DNA from: Persicobacter diffluens
GTDB taxonomy: Bacteria > Bacteroidota > Bacteroidia > Cytophagales > Cyclobacteriaceae
NCBI RefSeq assembly: GCF_036244895.1
Contig: NZ_BQKE01000002.1
Span: 992,001 to 1,056,000 of the forward strand
DNA length: 64,000 nt
Direction of reading: 5' to 3'
Below are positions 1 to 9,491 of this stretch, piece after piece (position 1 is the first letter of the stretch; every line of letters begins with the position of its first letter). The translations under genes were made by a program, and so were the position numbers. A model generated the notes under the pieces. That model saw only the letters and a program-made list of their open reading frames with translations. It was not told the origin of the DNA and made no database searches.

Positions 1-670
1 TAAAGCCAAACGTTCGAAAGCCTGCTGGACGAACCTTGGCCCCCAAAAATTCACTCCTATTCCCCTGAATTCCTGATGAATAATCAAGCGCGTTTTCTCA
101 TTAACCGCCTGTAATTGGTACTGATGTTCAAAAGAAAAGATCAAGGGGATTCCACCTCCTTGTTGTAATAATCGCTCCGGAGATATCTTTCGAACCTGAA
201 CTTTGATTGTGCTCTTCTTCCCGGAACCATTCCAATATTCGTACTTAACCCGGATTATTCAGGCTTAAATCCTCGTTTAGCTGTAAGGCGGAAAAAATGA
301 AGGAATAGTTTCCTATTTCGAGTTTTTTCCAACGAAACAGATGAATGAGGAGAAAGCAAGCTTGCCCAAATTTGGGCTATTATAAACTAAAGAAAATAAA
401 TTATAATAAACTAAAAACAAACCACTTACGCTTAGTCAATTAATTTAGCGGTGAATAATTCGGGTTAAGTTTTTGACCTTCCATTACCGTCCCGCTTAAT
501 GGCTTTATTACGGTGTTCCAATCAGCATAAGCTTCGGTATTGATCAAAACTTTCCACACCTCTTTGGGAGAGGCCGCTATATCCTTTTCTATATGGACTG
601 ATTTCTCCCCTCGGTAATACAGGCCGGCCAAGGCCATTAACAGCACCACAATGATTACAAATATCTTCAT
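1..670 (-). pseudogene. SRPBCC-domain (polyketide cyclase-like) gene interrupted by repeat A1
   Basis: The first 70 or so codons (670 down to about 466) encode an N-terminal membrane helix (MKIFVIIVVLLMALAGLYY) and the start of an SRPBCC ligand-binding fold (IEKDIAASPKEVWKVLINTEAYADW). The open frame then runs into element A1 and stops at 440. Beyond A1, 244 down to 1 encodes the missing remainder of the same fold (YEYWNGSGKKST, GGGIPLIFSFEHQY, LIIHQEFRGIGVNF), which runs off the window. Deleting A1 plus one TTAA gives the codons CAA AAA CTT AAG TAC GAA, reading QKLKYE in frame. I infer a formerly intact small membrane-anchored SRPBCC protein inactivated by insertion. No other lesion is visible, so the insertion looks fairly recent. 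Confidence 0.85.
245..468 (+). mobile_element. Family A element, copy A1 (MITE-like, complete)
   Basis: Left end TTAACCCGGATTATTCA and right end TGAATAATTCGGGTTAA are inverted repeats differing at one base. The element is bounded by TTAA at each side. The interior has the family core: CTCGTTTAGCTGTAAGGCGG, a GGAATAGTTTCC hairpin, GAGGAGAAAGCAAGCTTGCC and the palindrome GCCCAAATTTGGGC. It has no coding capacity. It splits the SRPBCC gene. Confidence 0.9.
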
Positions 671-772
671 ATCTATATTTTTTTAATCAAACCTTCCGCT
701 TTTAGGAAAGCTTCCTCATTATATACGAATTCTTCTCAAAGTAGAGGAGTAGTCTGAAAAAATCATTGCTTA

Positions 773-936
773 AAAACGTGTTAATAGATGCACCATCCGG
801 CTACAAATTCGAATTATTGAAGGAAATGTTGAATAATTTCTAATCAATAGCGATGCTATTCTCTCTAAATAATCGGGTATCGTTTCTGCAATCATCAAAT
901 TGTCGCTGCGAATTTTGGTTTTAAAATACGCTCTAA
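773..936 (-). mobile_element. Family B element, copy B1
   Basis: This is a roughly 160-bp repeat whose reverse strand shows the family B core (AAAATTCGCAGCGA, ATACCCGATTATTT, a GAATAGCATCGCTATT palindrome, CAGCCGGATGGTG). The right end TTTTAAAATACGCTC is followed by TA; the left end is weathered (AAAACGTGTTAA). It occupies the gap between the SRPBCC gene and the cyclase gene. The rest of 671-1250 shows nothing recognisable beyond the presumed promoter of the cyclase. Confidence 0.75.
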
Positions 937-1250
937 AGTGCCATTCAATCAAAACTTCGCCTCCAATCAGCAGTAGTACGCCCCTATGCAGTATTTAGGT
1001 AAATATTATATAAAAATAATCTTACACAGCTTCTACCTTTCTTTAAATTATTATTACGAATTTTGACTAAAAACACGCGCTATGTAAAAATTAATGGTGG
1101 TCGTTGGCACCAAAAACATTAGTCCCACACTAAAATAATAACTGAAAAACCCCTAAATATCAGCATACATTTTTGAGGAGAATCACCCCTTCTCCGCCTT
1201 TCCATATCCTCGATAATTTCTTATATTATAATACCAAAACCAAACCACAT

Positions 1251-2063
1251 ATGAAAACTCCCCTACTCCTGTTCCTGCTATGCTGCCTCCTCCTTTCTTG
1301 TCAAGTTGAGGAGGAAGAAACCATTCAAAAGCCATCTCCCTCCAAAGAGAAGCTGGTGGACCTCTCTCATGATTTCTCCAAAGAAACTGTTTACTGGGTT
1401 ACAGAACCTGACTTTCAATTGGATTCCGGTTTTCACGGAGAGACAGAAAAAGGATATTACTATGCGGCCAACAGCTTTTGTGCCGCAGAACATGGGGGCA
1501 CCCATATCGATGCGCCTATTCATTTTTCCAAAACAGGACAAACAGTAGATCAGCTTCCGCTGGAAAAACTCGCCGGTCCAGCGATTAAAATTGACATCAA
1601 AGAACGCGCCCTGCAATCCCCTGACTACCTCATCAGCATTGAGGATTTGATGCAATGGGAAAGTCAACAAGGTCACCCCATCCCGGATCAGGCCATTATC
1701 CTGTTGGAAACCGGCTATGCAAAATATTACGGGGATAAAAAGAAATACCTGGGAACCATCAATAAAGGGCCGGAAGCGGTAAAAGAATTGCATTTCCCAG
1801 GCCTGGCGCCGGAGGCGGCACAATGGCTGGTGGATGAGCGCAATATCAACGCCGTTGGGATTGACACCCCAAGCATTGATTACGGACAATCGACTCATTT
1901 TCAGAGTCATGTCATCTTGCTGGGACAACAAATTCCGGTCTTTGAAAATGTCAACCTTTCCATGAAGTTGCCGGCAGAAGGCTTTGACATCATGGCTTTC
2001 CCGATGAAAATTAAAGGGGGAAGTGGTGCCCCTTTACGGATAGTGGCGAGGATCAGGGAATAA
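1251..2063 (+). CDS. Cyclase-family lipoprotein (kynurenine formamidase-like)
   Basis: The start is placed at the ATG at 1251 because it opens a lipoprotein signal (MKTPLLLFLLCCLLLSC, lipid Cys at residue 17). The longer frame beginning at 1173 only adds low-complexity sequence. The 270-aa product carries the family metal-binding motif HGGTHIDAPIHF at residues 81-92, with further family-like stretches (GIDTPSIDYG near 218). Known members of this family hydrolyse arylformamides or other cyclic and amide substrates using a metal bound by the HxGTHxDxPxH motif. The substrate here is unknown, and a periplasmic or outer-membrane-anchored location is inferred. The gene is monocistronic and converges on the GH2 operon. 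Confidence 0.85.
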   Translation: MKTPLLLFLLCCLLLSCQVEEEETIQKPSPSKEKLVDLSHDFSKETVYWVTEPDFQLDSGFHGETEKGYYYAANSFCAAEHGGTHIDAPIHFSKTGQTVDQLPLEKLAGPAIKIDIKERALQSPDYLISIEDLMQWESQQGHPIPDQAIILLETGYAKYYGDKKKYLGTINKGPEAVKELHFPGLAPEAAQWLVDERNINAVGIDTPSIDYGQSTHFQSHVILLGQQIPVFENVNLSMKLPAEGFDIMAFPMKIKGGSGAPLRIVARIRE

Positions 2064-2107
2064 AAAAGGCAATAAGATCAGAGGGGCTATCCCAATGATC
2101 TTATTGC
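2062..2107 (-). terminator. Intrinsic terminator of the GH2/sulfatase operon
   Basis: A perfect 12-bp stem (GCAATAAGATCA at 2069-2080 with TGATCTTATTGC at 2096-2107) is followed, on the minus strand, by six T residues. It sits 54 bp beyond the stop of the GH2 gene and next to the end of the convergent cyclase gene, so it may also act weakly on the plus strand. Confidence 0.8.
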
Positions 2108-2160
2108 TTGTGCCATAAGCCTTAAATTATTACTATTGGAACAGAAAAAACATAAGGACT

Positions 2161-3879
2161 TTATTCTTCCCCACCCCAAAAGTCATTTATCTGTTTAATT
2201 TGAGCAAAAGCTTTCTTCGGCTGACGATAAGCATCTACCACCCCCCACTCTCTGAATCCGGATTTCGGCGTACCCTTATAACCACTTCGATAATCATTAT
2301 AACTCCATAAAGCATAGCCTACCAAATAAGGATATTCCCTTAAAATGTTCAGATCATTCACCAGTTGTTCCGACAATTCAGATTCCGGCTTCCCGCCTAT
2401 TTGCTTACGGCCAATTTCAGATAGAAAAATCGGTTTGCCCGGAAATTTCTCATGTGTTTTTTCCACTAAGCCCACGGCATTTCCATAACTGTTGATACAG
2501 ATCAAGTCCAGCTTCTCATAGGGTTCATTGGTCTGATCGGTATATTTTCCATAAGCCGTAATGGACACGTAAGTTTTCAATCGACTGGAATCCTGTGACG
2601 TTAAAAAGTCCAGCATACTGTCTACATAAGCATATTGATCCTTGGTCAGACTTTTTTCTCCCCAAGGCGCAACAGGGTCACGCAGCTCATTGCCCACACT
2701 CCAACCTATCACACAGGGGTGATTGTAATCACGCTGAATCATCTCCCGCATCCATTGTTCCGTTTGAGGATTATGGGCGAAGGTCTGCGGATCATCATCT
2801 CCCCAAACCGGAATTTCCTGAATCACCAAATAACCAATACTATCACAATAGTTCAATAAATTTTTGGAAAGTGGGGCATGCATCAATCGGGAAAAATGTC
2901 CCCCTAAAGCCTTAATACCATCCATATCCATTTTTATCAACTTATCCGGCTCTGTATTCCCAAAATTCGGGTGATCGTGCACCCGGTTCATGCCGTTCAG
3001 CCGTATGGGTTTATTATTGAGGAATAACTGTTCCCCTATTGCTTCAATTTTCCTCACCCCAAAGTGATCCTGTTTTACATCCCAAACACAATCCTCTCCG
3101 ATTAATTTAGTTTCCAAATGGTATAAATTCGGATGATGCATATCCCATAATTCAAAATCTGTTAAGGGAGCGGTGTATTCGAACTTAATCGTCTGATGAG
3201 CACCGGCTGCCAGCTCCACCTTTTTTTGTAAGGCCTTACTGGCGATCATGGTTTGCAATTGCATTTGAATACTCGTATTAGCATTATTTTCCAATACTAT
3301 ATTTACCATAAAATCCACCGATTTTCGTTCAAAATCAGGTGTAGCAGTAATATGCTGATATGCTATTCTCACCGACTCATTGCAAAGCAAACTCACCGAA
3401 CGACTTATCCCTCCCCACGGCCACCAGGCACCGCGGCTATAGGTATTATCTGCCTGCACCACCAAACTATTCTCACCATTATAGTGTGCTATCTCAGAAA
3501 TATTAAACTCAAAAGGTGTATAACCACCCACATGAGTACCCAATAACTGACCATTGAGCCACACTTTGGCGCTCTGGTAAACAGCATCAAATTTTATTCG
3601 CACCTGCTTGCCTTTCCAATCTGCGGGAATGTTAAAATTACGCTGATAGTATCCTTTTCCTGTATAAGTGGAATAATCTTCCTGCGTATCCCAGTTTCCG
3701 GGAACGGGCAAGTGGGTCCATTGTGTAAAATCCGAAGTCAATACCTGTGGTTCGGTAATGTCATTATCCGCTAAAAAGTTCCAGCTTCCATTCAGGCTCA
3801 TCTCTTTCGGACCATGGGATTGACAGGAAATCAATAAAAAAAACAGGCTGACCCAAAAAAATCGATTCAATAAATTCAT
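2161..3879 (-). CDS. GH2 family glycoside hydrolase, lipoprotein
   Basis: The 572-aa protein starts at the ATG at 3879, which opens a lipoprotein signal (MNLLNRFFWVSLFFLLISC); a longer frame would overlap the upstream sulfatase. It has the GH2 order of sugar-binding jelly roll (YYQRNFNIPADWKGKQVRI, AKVWLNGQLLGTHVGGYTPF), immunoglobulin-like domain and TIM barrel. The barrel carries the acid/base Glu in SVGNEL near residue 397 and the nucleophile Glu in IFLSEIG near 487. GH2 enzymes are retaining beta-galactosidases, glucuronidases or mannosidases; specificity cannot be read here. It is the last gene of a four-gene operon, 26 bp after the sulfatase. Anchoring to a membrane facing the periplasm or the surface is inferred. 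Confidence 0.9.
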   Translation of the reverse strand: MNLLNRFFWVSLFFLLISCQSHGPKEMSLNGSWNFLADNDITEPQVLTSDFTQWTHLPVPGNWDTQEDYSTYTGKGYYQRNFNIPADWKGKQVRIKFDAVYQSAKVWLNGQLLGTHVGGYTPFEFNISEIAHYNGENSLVVQADNTYSRGAWWPWGGISRSVSLLCNESVRIAYQHITATPDFERKSVDFMVNIVLENNANTSIQMQLQTMIASKALQKKVELAAGAHQTIKFEYTAPLTDFELWDMHHPNLYHLETKLIGEDCVWDVKQDHFGVRKIEAIGEQLFLNNKPIRLNGMNRVHDHPNFGNTEPDKLIKMDMDGIKALGGHFSRLMHAPLSKNLLNYCDSIGYLVIQEIPVWGDDDPQTFAHNPQTEQWMREMIQRDYNHPCVIGWSVGNELRDPVAPWGEKSLTKDQYAYVDSMLDFLTSQDSSRLKTYVSITAYGKYTDQTNEPYEKLDLICINSYGNAVGLVEKTHEKFPGKPIFLSEIGRKQIGGKPESELSEQLVNDLNILREYPYLVGYALWSYNDYRSGYKGTPKSGFREWGVVDAYRQPKKAFAQIKQINDFWGGEE

Positions 3880-3905
3880 CAGTATATTATTAAATTTTCC
3901 CCAAA

Positions 3906-5345
3906 CTACTGTGCCTTCAATAAAGTACTTTCCCAATAATCTAAAAGCTGAGGATCGGAAGGTTCCGCAGTCAAGCCCCGCTTGATCATGCCTTTTTCAC
4001 AATACTTCATCGAGCCCGACTTGGCCCGCTGAATTTCTGCTGCCGATTCCAGAATCAGATTTTTCTCGGCGGAAGCTAGCTCCTGCTGCAACACCTTCCA
4101 AAGCCGTTTCCTTACTTTCTGATAAGATTTCTGTTCCGCCAGATTCGCATACTCCGCCGGGTCCTTTTGTAAATCATACAACTCCACCTCAGGACGCGAT
4201 TGAGCCATAAACTGATTGTAAGGTGCTGGTAATTGATTCGTCCTGTATAATTCTTTATATAAAGTAAAAGCAGGATACTGCAATTTTTTATAGGAAGTTA
4301 ACTGCATATAAGGCAAGTCAATCCTCTTGTTCCAAATCAACTTATACCGTCCATCTGTAACCGACCGAATATCGTCATCCGCATCACCACAGCGTCCGCG
4401 AAATCCAAATGCATATTCTCGCTGATCACCACCCAGAACATCCTTCCCCTGCATATAATCCGGAATGGGGATACCCGCCAAAGCCAAAGAACTTGCCGTA
4501 ACATCGATCAGACTAATCAGGTCCGAACGTTCCTGCCCGGCCTTCCCTTTTTCGGGTAAATACACCAGCAATGGAATTTGCAAGCCTCCCTCATATAGCC
4601 ATTGTTTATCCCTTAGGTGAGGGCGACCGTGGTCCCCGAAAACAAAGACGGCGGTATTTTCCAATTCTCCCTCCTGTTCGAGGCGCTCCAAAATTTTCCC
4701 AATGCGTTTATCCGCCACCTGTACACTTTCCAGGTACATGGCCCAATCGGCACGGATCAGTGGCTCATCCGGATATTCTTCCGGCAATTGAACTTTGGCA
4801 GGATCCACCGGACGATCCGGATCATGAACAAAGGTCCGGTGTGGTTCATGAATTTGCACTTGTGCGAAAAACGGCTGACCTTTTTTACGCTTTTGCCAAT
4901 CCGTTCCGTCAAAGAAATCCGTCCCCTGAAAATTGTAATCTTCTTTGCCGGGCTTATCTAAATTATGCGCCCAGCCATTGGTACAGAAATATCCGTTCTG
5001 GCGAAAGAGCTCCATCACCGGTACGATTCCCTCCGGCAAGGCATGTTTGGTTACCGCCCGGTGACTCAGGCAATTCACCGATGAAGGATACATGCCAGTG
5101 ATTTGAGAGGAACGACTGGCAGAACATACCGGCGCATTGGCATAAGCATTTAAAAAACGGATACCCTCTTTGGCCAAACGGTCCATATGGGGCGTATAGA
5201 CATCCTGATTTCCGTAACATCCTACTTCCCTTCCCAGGTCATCGCAATTGATCCACAATATATTGAGCGGCTTACCGGCCATAGCCAGCCCGGCAGCCCC
5301 CATCATCAGCAGGGCAAGAAGGCTGCTTTTTAACAAGCTGAACAT
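3906..5345 (-). CDS. S1-family sulfatase
   Basis: The 479-aa protein has a Sec signal peptide (MFSLLKSSLLALLMMGAAGLAMA). Metal-binding Asp residues are seen in INCDDLG (near 33-38). The formylglycine motif is CSASR with Cys74, the C-x-A-x-R form, which must be converted by a formylglycine-generating enzyme not present in this window. VFVFGDHGRP (near 235) is the second metal-binding site. It would remove sulfate esters from a glycan before or between the GH2 steps. It lies 3 bp downstream of the GH43-like gene and 26 bp upstream of the second GH2, so it is clearly co-transcribed. Subfamily and sulfate position are not assignable by eye. Confidence 0.92.
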   Translation of the reverse strand: MFSLLKSSLLALLMMGAAGLAMAGKPLNILWINCDDLGREVGCYGNQDVYTPHMDRLAKEGIRFLNAYANAPVCSASRSSQITGMYPSSVNCLSHRAVTKHALPEGIVPVMELFRQNGYFCTNGWAHNLDKPGKEDYNFQGTDFFDGTDWQKRKKGQPFFAQVQIHEPHRTFVHDPDRPVDPAKVQLPEEYPDEPLIRADWAMYLESVQVADKRIGKILERLEQEGELENTAVFVFGDHGRPHLRDKQWLYEGGLQIPLLVYLPEKGKAGQERSDLISLIDVTASSLALAGIPIPDYMQGKDVLGGDQREYAFGFRGRCGDADDDIRSVTDGRYKLIWNKRIDLPYMQLTSYKKLQYPAFTLYKELYRTNQLPAPYNQFMAQSRPEVELYDLQKDPAEYANLAEQKSYQKVRKRLWKVLQQELASAEKNLILESAAEIQRAKSGSMKYCEKGMIKRGLTAEPSDPQLLDYWESTLLKAQ

Positions 5346-5348
5346 AAC

Positions 5349-6443
5349 TTAATTCTTTGTGATTTTCAATGGAATCTGAACATTAAAGCACTGCCTTACA
5401 CCCGCTTCATCCAGGGTATCGGCAGCACACATCAGGGCTACGGGCTCACCATTTTCGATATAAACCTGCGGACGCTCCAAATGGGTGAATTGTTGTGTAC
5501 GGCCATTCTCCCAGGTGAAGATTCGATCGGAAATGTGAAAATCTTTTGCTTTATGCCAGTCAATTCCATCCGGTGATTCATAATGCACCAAAGAGAAGTT
5601 CCGCTTTTTACCCTCATGTTCAATATATTTTACAATTGCCCGGTACTTGCCTTCCTGATACCAGATATAAGGATCCTCTGCCGGAAAGCGCACCCCTTCT
5701 TCCAAAAAGACAGGCTTGGGATACTTTTTGAAAGGACCTGTCGGGCTATCCGCTATCGCCACCATATGCACTACGGGGCCACCTGAAGGCAACTTGTATT
5801 GCTTTCCTACCGCTTTATAAACCATCAGAATTTTACCATCAGCCATCTGGCAGACGGAAGGATTGGAAGTCATCAGGGCATCCGGTGCACTTTCATCTTC
5901 ATGATTGATGTCCAACACCGGCTGATCAAATCTTTTCCAGGGACCATTCGGGGAATCCGCCACTGCCACTCCAATCCGCTGATTGTTCCGGTGCAACCAG
6001 TTCAACTTTGGTTTTCCGGGAACACTGACAATTTTCTTATCGCCGGTATTGCCCATATAATATAAATAATACTTACCGTTGAAATAATGTACCGTGGGAT
6101 TATGCGTACACAAGCCATCCCAGTATGCTTCCCCGCGATCCGGCAAAGCCACATCCTTAAATTCCCAGGGACCAAAGGGCGACTCCGAGACCGCATGAGC
6201 AATTTCAGAATAGGTGAGCCATTCCCAACCAATATTTTTAGGCCAGCGTGCATAGAGCATATGGTAAAGGCCATCCTCCCCTTTGACGACAGAACCACCC
6301 CAGATACTCATGGTATCCGATATAAAAACCGACTGTTCACTCACCGGGCCGAACTCAATTTTGAAATCCGGACTTTCCAATTTCGTTTTGCTGCAGCCTG
6401 CGATAAAAAACAACAAGCCAAACAGTTGAAAAAATACTTTCAT
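5349..6443 (-). CDS. GH43/GH117-like five-bladed propeller glycosidase, lipoprotein
   Basis: The 364-aa protein starts at the ATG at 6443; a TTG three codons earlier is possible. A lipoprotein signal is present (MKVFFQLFGLLFFIAGC). Repeated propeller-type strands (GGSVVKGEDGLYHMLYARW, HNPTVHYFNGKYYLYYMGN, SNPSVCQMADGKILMVYKA, EDPYIWYQEGKYRAIVKY) each follow an acidic or Asn-Pro turn, as in GH43, GH32 and GH117 superfamily members. Catalytic residues cannot be assigned confidently. It sits 21 bp after the large GH2 and 3 bp before the sulfatase. I infer an exo-acting enzyme on the same glycan. Family membership is uncertain between GH43-like and related propeller families. Confidence 0.75.
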   Translation of the reverse strand: MKVFFQLFGLLFFIAGCSKTKLESPDFKIEFGPVSEQSVFISDTMSIWGGSVVKGEDGLYHMLYARWPKNIGWEWLTYSEIAHAVSESPFGPWEFKDVALPDRGEAYWDGLCTHNPTVHYFNGKYYLYYMGNTGDKKIVSVPGKPKLNWLHRNNQRIGVAVADSPNGPWKRFDQPVLDINHEDESAPDALMTSNPSVCQMADGKILMVYKAVGKQYKLPSGGPVVHMVAIADSPTGPFKKYPKPVFLEEGVRFPAEDPYIWYQEGKYRAIVKYIEHEGKKRNFSLVHYESPDGIDWHKAKDFHISDRIFTWENGRTQQFTHLERPQVYIENGEPVALMCAADTLDEAGVRQCFNVQIPLKITKN

Positions 6444-6464
6444 CTTGCTCAATAAAAAATTACA

Positions 6465-9400
6465 CTAAATACCTGCATCAAACTGAAGCGCATTGGCCTC
6501 CCAGATTTCCGACCAGTCACTTTCTTCCTCTTTCGTCTGACGCTTAATTTGGAAAAACACCGCAGCCTCTTTTTCCCATGGAATGGTCATCATCCCCCGG
6601 GTATTGCTGCGCATCTTCCTATTCAAATTATCCGGAGAATCACCATAACGCACGACATAAAATTGATCCTCTTTTTCGCCGGAATACCCTACCACAAGGC
6701 GGTTATCCCTTACAAAGCCCTCCCAAACGATTGGAGGGAGCAGCCCGCTGCCGATGGTTGAAGTTTGTTTCAGGGAAGGAATACTTTCCCCGTAATTATT
6801 CCGGGCAATCAATTGCAATTCCACTACTTGCGTGCCCTTCGATAATGGGACATCAATAAAATTCCCGATGGTCGCGCTGCTTTCCTGCTGAATTCCGTCC
6901 ACCTCATATCGCAGGAAGTACTCTTCCGCATCATAAGTATTTTCGAAATAAATCCGCGCACTGTTTGCTGCTGTTACAAAATGGCGGATCACCGGCTGCT
7001 CCGGACTGGCAAAAGCTTTAATCTTTTCAAAGCGAGTGTAGCCATTGGCCGATATTAAACGCAGGCGGATATCAAAGGCCTGTTCCTTATGCATGGGCCA
7101 TTTAATCATGCCAGTCCATTCCTGCTGATCTGGATTCAGATCCGGTAGTGCTTTGCTGGTTTGGGAAATTACCTTTCCGCTGGCATTGTGTACCACCAAT
7201 TCCATTCGATAGCCTTTCATGGCATAAGAAGGGAAATCTTCTCTCCCACGAATGGGCATGGTCACCTGTACCGTTCTCTTTTTTATGTCCACCTGTTCGA
7301 TCAGTATATCCTTCACCGGACTATTCGTTTGCTGGTAGGTTGCATAAGCCCTACGTTTGGTTCTCCATGCATTGACAATCCCCCAGGCACGGTTTTCTGA
7401 TTCCAGGGTCTGACTGTAGCCACTTCGATAATCATTGAATGTCCAAATGGAAGCTCCGCTGGTGTAAGGGCGTTGATCTTGCATATAAGCATACCATGGG
7501 ATAATGCCGGGAATATCATTGTCCAGATCCGGAGTGGTAAATCGCTCCACGCCGAATTCCGAAAAGAAAATGACCTTTTCAGGCCAGCGGGCATGAAGGC
7601 TGTCCATTACCTTAGCCGGATCTTTCTGGTAAATATTCTGCATGATGATATCACTGAAAGCCAGTGGATCGTTATTTCGATTATCATATTTACGATAACC
7701 TGTATTGCTCACACAGGTCACCAGACGATAAGGATCCAGATTTTTCTTCACCCAGGGAATCATATTTTTCACATAGTCATAATGACCACTCAACTCATTG
7801 CCGATACTCCAGCCGACAATGGAGGGGTGGTTGATGTCCCTTTCAATCATCTCGGTAAGCCATTGTTTGATCAGGGGGTAATCCGGGGCCTGAAACTCCG
7901 GGTTCTGAATTTCCCGGACGTTCACCTCTTCAAATAAAAGAATCCCCTCCCGATCACAGGCCTCAATTAATCGCTTATTTTGGGTACCGTGCATAATACG
8001 CATGAAGTTTGCGCCGGCATCCTTCATCAGTTTAATGTCGAGGTCAATCAGTTCCTGTGGTTCCGAACTTCCCCAATAACGATGATCACTCACCCGGTTA
8101 AAACCGGACAATCTCACCGGTTCTCCGTTCAACAACATCTCCTGCCCCTTCACTTCAAATTTACGGATACCAAATACTTCTTCCTTATAATGTAAATTTT
8201 TATCCTTTGACCCAATAGTAGTTTGAATCTGATACAATTCCGGATGATCAAAATGCCACAGCTTCACCTCTTTGGCTTTCAAAGAGGTCGTTAACTCAAA
8301 AACGTTTTGTTCTCCGGCCCCAATACGAAATTCCTTTTTCAGCTTCCGCAGGCTTTTACCCTTCCGGATATCAGATTCCAACACCAGCTGCTGCGCCTTT
8401 TTCCCATTATTCTCCACCCTATATTTCACCTTCACCTTCGCTTCTCCCGTCCGCAAGTCGGGTTCCACATGCACATACTGATTATGTAATCGAACAGGAG
8501 TGTTCCGCAGCACTTTCACTTCCCGGATGATGCCCCCCCAATTCCAGGTGGCGCCAATGATGACACTGTTGTCGGCTTCGACCACGACTACGTTTCGACC
8601 ATCGTAATCTATTGCCTCTGAAACGTCCAGCTCAAAAGGGGTAAAGCCACCCCGATGTTCCCCCACAAACTTCCCATTCCAATACACTTTTGCCACATGA
8701 TAAACGCCTTCAAAACGAATGCGGTAATCATCTCCTTTTTTCCAGCTGTCCGGTAAGGTCACTTCTTTTCGGTAAATCCCTTTACCGGTATAATTGGCAT
8801 ATTGGTTCAGCATACCCCAATGCCCGGGCACTTGCAATTCATCCCAATGGGTATCCTGGTAAGCCCTTTGTAAGGCGGCCGCTTTTTCTTCCTTTTCCTT
8901 TAGAAAAACTTCCTCACTTACCGGACGCAACATGATCGCATCCGCCACTACTCCGCCGGGATTAATGGCGGTAACGGTCAGCGAGGCAGGTGCCTCCTTT
9001 TCCTGTTGAAAAACACCCAGACTGATCCACTTATTGCATAAATTTCTAAAACTACGATACTGAAATTCCGGGCCATCACCCGTATCAATACCGATTTGCG
9101 CTGTTAAATGATGACCAAAAGGATAATAAATGAAATACTCATAATAGCCGGCTTTTGACTGAGTGGTTTTATAACGCACATAAGAAGACGTATCCCCTTT
9201 TGTAAACCAACGCGAGAGGTAATCCGCGCCCCAGCATTCCGATTCGCGGGTGGCCTCGGTATCGATTTTCCAGTTACCGCTGATCTCTACCAAATCACTT
9301 TGATGATTATCAATGATGATATCCCCCGACTGCGGGTGAATGTCCAAATAATTGGAGCCATCTCCCAAGAAAGTATGGAATTTCCAGAAGCCATCCAGGC

Positions 9401-9491
9401 TGATTTCCTCTTGCCCGTGCTTATCAAACGTCTGTGCCAACAGGTTTCCCGAAAGACCCCAACAGGCCAACAAAAGCCAAAAGTATTTCAT
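6465..9491 (-). CDS. GH2 family glycoside hydrolase with inserted golvesin-like domain
   Basis: The 1008-aa protein starts at the ATG at 9491, which opens a signal peptide (MKYFWLLLACWGLSGNLLAQ); the longer frame adds no signal. After SLDGFWKF, the usual first strand of the GH2 sugar-binding domain, comes a roughly 150-residue insertion. It resembles golvesin or xanthan-lyase carbohydrate-binding domains (SSYVRYKTTQSKAGYYEYFI, GVVADAIMLRPVSE). The jelly roll then resumes (WDELQVPGHWGM, GKGIYRKEVTLP). The acid/base Glu is in GWSIGNEL near 566 and the nucleophile in IFFSEFG near 644. A C-terminal 280 residues look like fibronectin-type domains. It is first in the operon; specificity is unknown. 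Confidence 0.9.
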   Translation of the reverse strand: MKYFWLLLACWGLSGNLLAQTFDKHGQEEISLDGFWKFHTFLGDGSNYLDIHPQSGDIIIDNHQSDLVEISGNWKIDTEATRESECWGADYLSRWFTKGDTSSYVRYKTTQSKAGYYEYFIYYPFGHHLTAQIGIDTGDGPEFQYRSFRNLCNKWISLGVFQQEKEAPASLTVTAINPGGVVADAIMLRPVSEEVFLKEKEEKAAALQRAYQDTHWDELQVPGHWGMLNQYANYTGKGIYRKEVTLPDSWKKGDDYRIRFEGVYHVAKVYWNGKFVGEHRGGFTPFELDVSEAIDYDGRNVVVVEADNSVIIGATWNWGGIIREVKVLRNTPVRLHNQYVHVEPDLRTGEAKVKVKYRVENNGKKAQQLVLESDIRKGKSLRKLKKEFRIGAGEQNVFELTTSLKAKEVKLWHFDHPELYQIQTTIGSKDKNLHYKEEVFGIRKFEVKGQEMLLNGEPVRLSGFNRVSDHRYWGSSEPQELIDLDIKLMKDAGANFMRIMHGTQNKRLIEACDREGILLFEEVNVREIQNPEFQAPDYPLIKQWLTEMIERDINHPSIVGWSIGNELSGHYDYVKNMIPWVKKNLDPYRLVTCVSNTGYRKYDNRNNDPLAFSDIIMQNIYQKDPAKVMDSLHARWPEKVIFFSEFGVERFTTPDLDNDIPGIIPWYAYMQDQRPYTSGASIWTFNDYRSGYSQTLESENRAWGIVNAWRTKRRAYATYQQTNSPVKDILIEQVDIKKRTVQVTMPIRGREDFPSYAMKGYRMELVVHNASGKVISQTSKALPDLNPDQQEWTGMIKWPMHKEQAFDIRLRLISANGYTRFEKIKAFASPEQPVIRHFVTAANSARIYFENTYDAEEYFLRYEVDGIQQESSATIGNFIDVPLSKGTQVVELQLIARNNYGESIPSLKQTSTIGSGLLPPIVWEGFVRDNRLVVGYSGEKEDQFYVVRYGDSPDNLNRKMRSNTRGMMTIPWEKEAAVFFQIKRQTKEEESDWSEIWEANALQFDAGI

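Noticed and set aside
440..670. A complete 76-aa gene ending at 440
   Set aside because: Its last residues are translated from repeat A1; the true remainder of the protein continues below 245, so it is a disrupted gene, not a short intact one.
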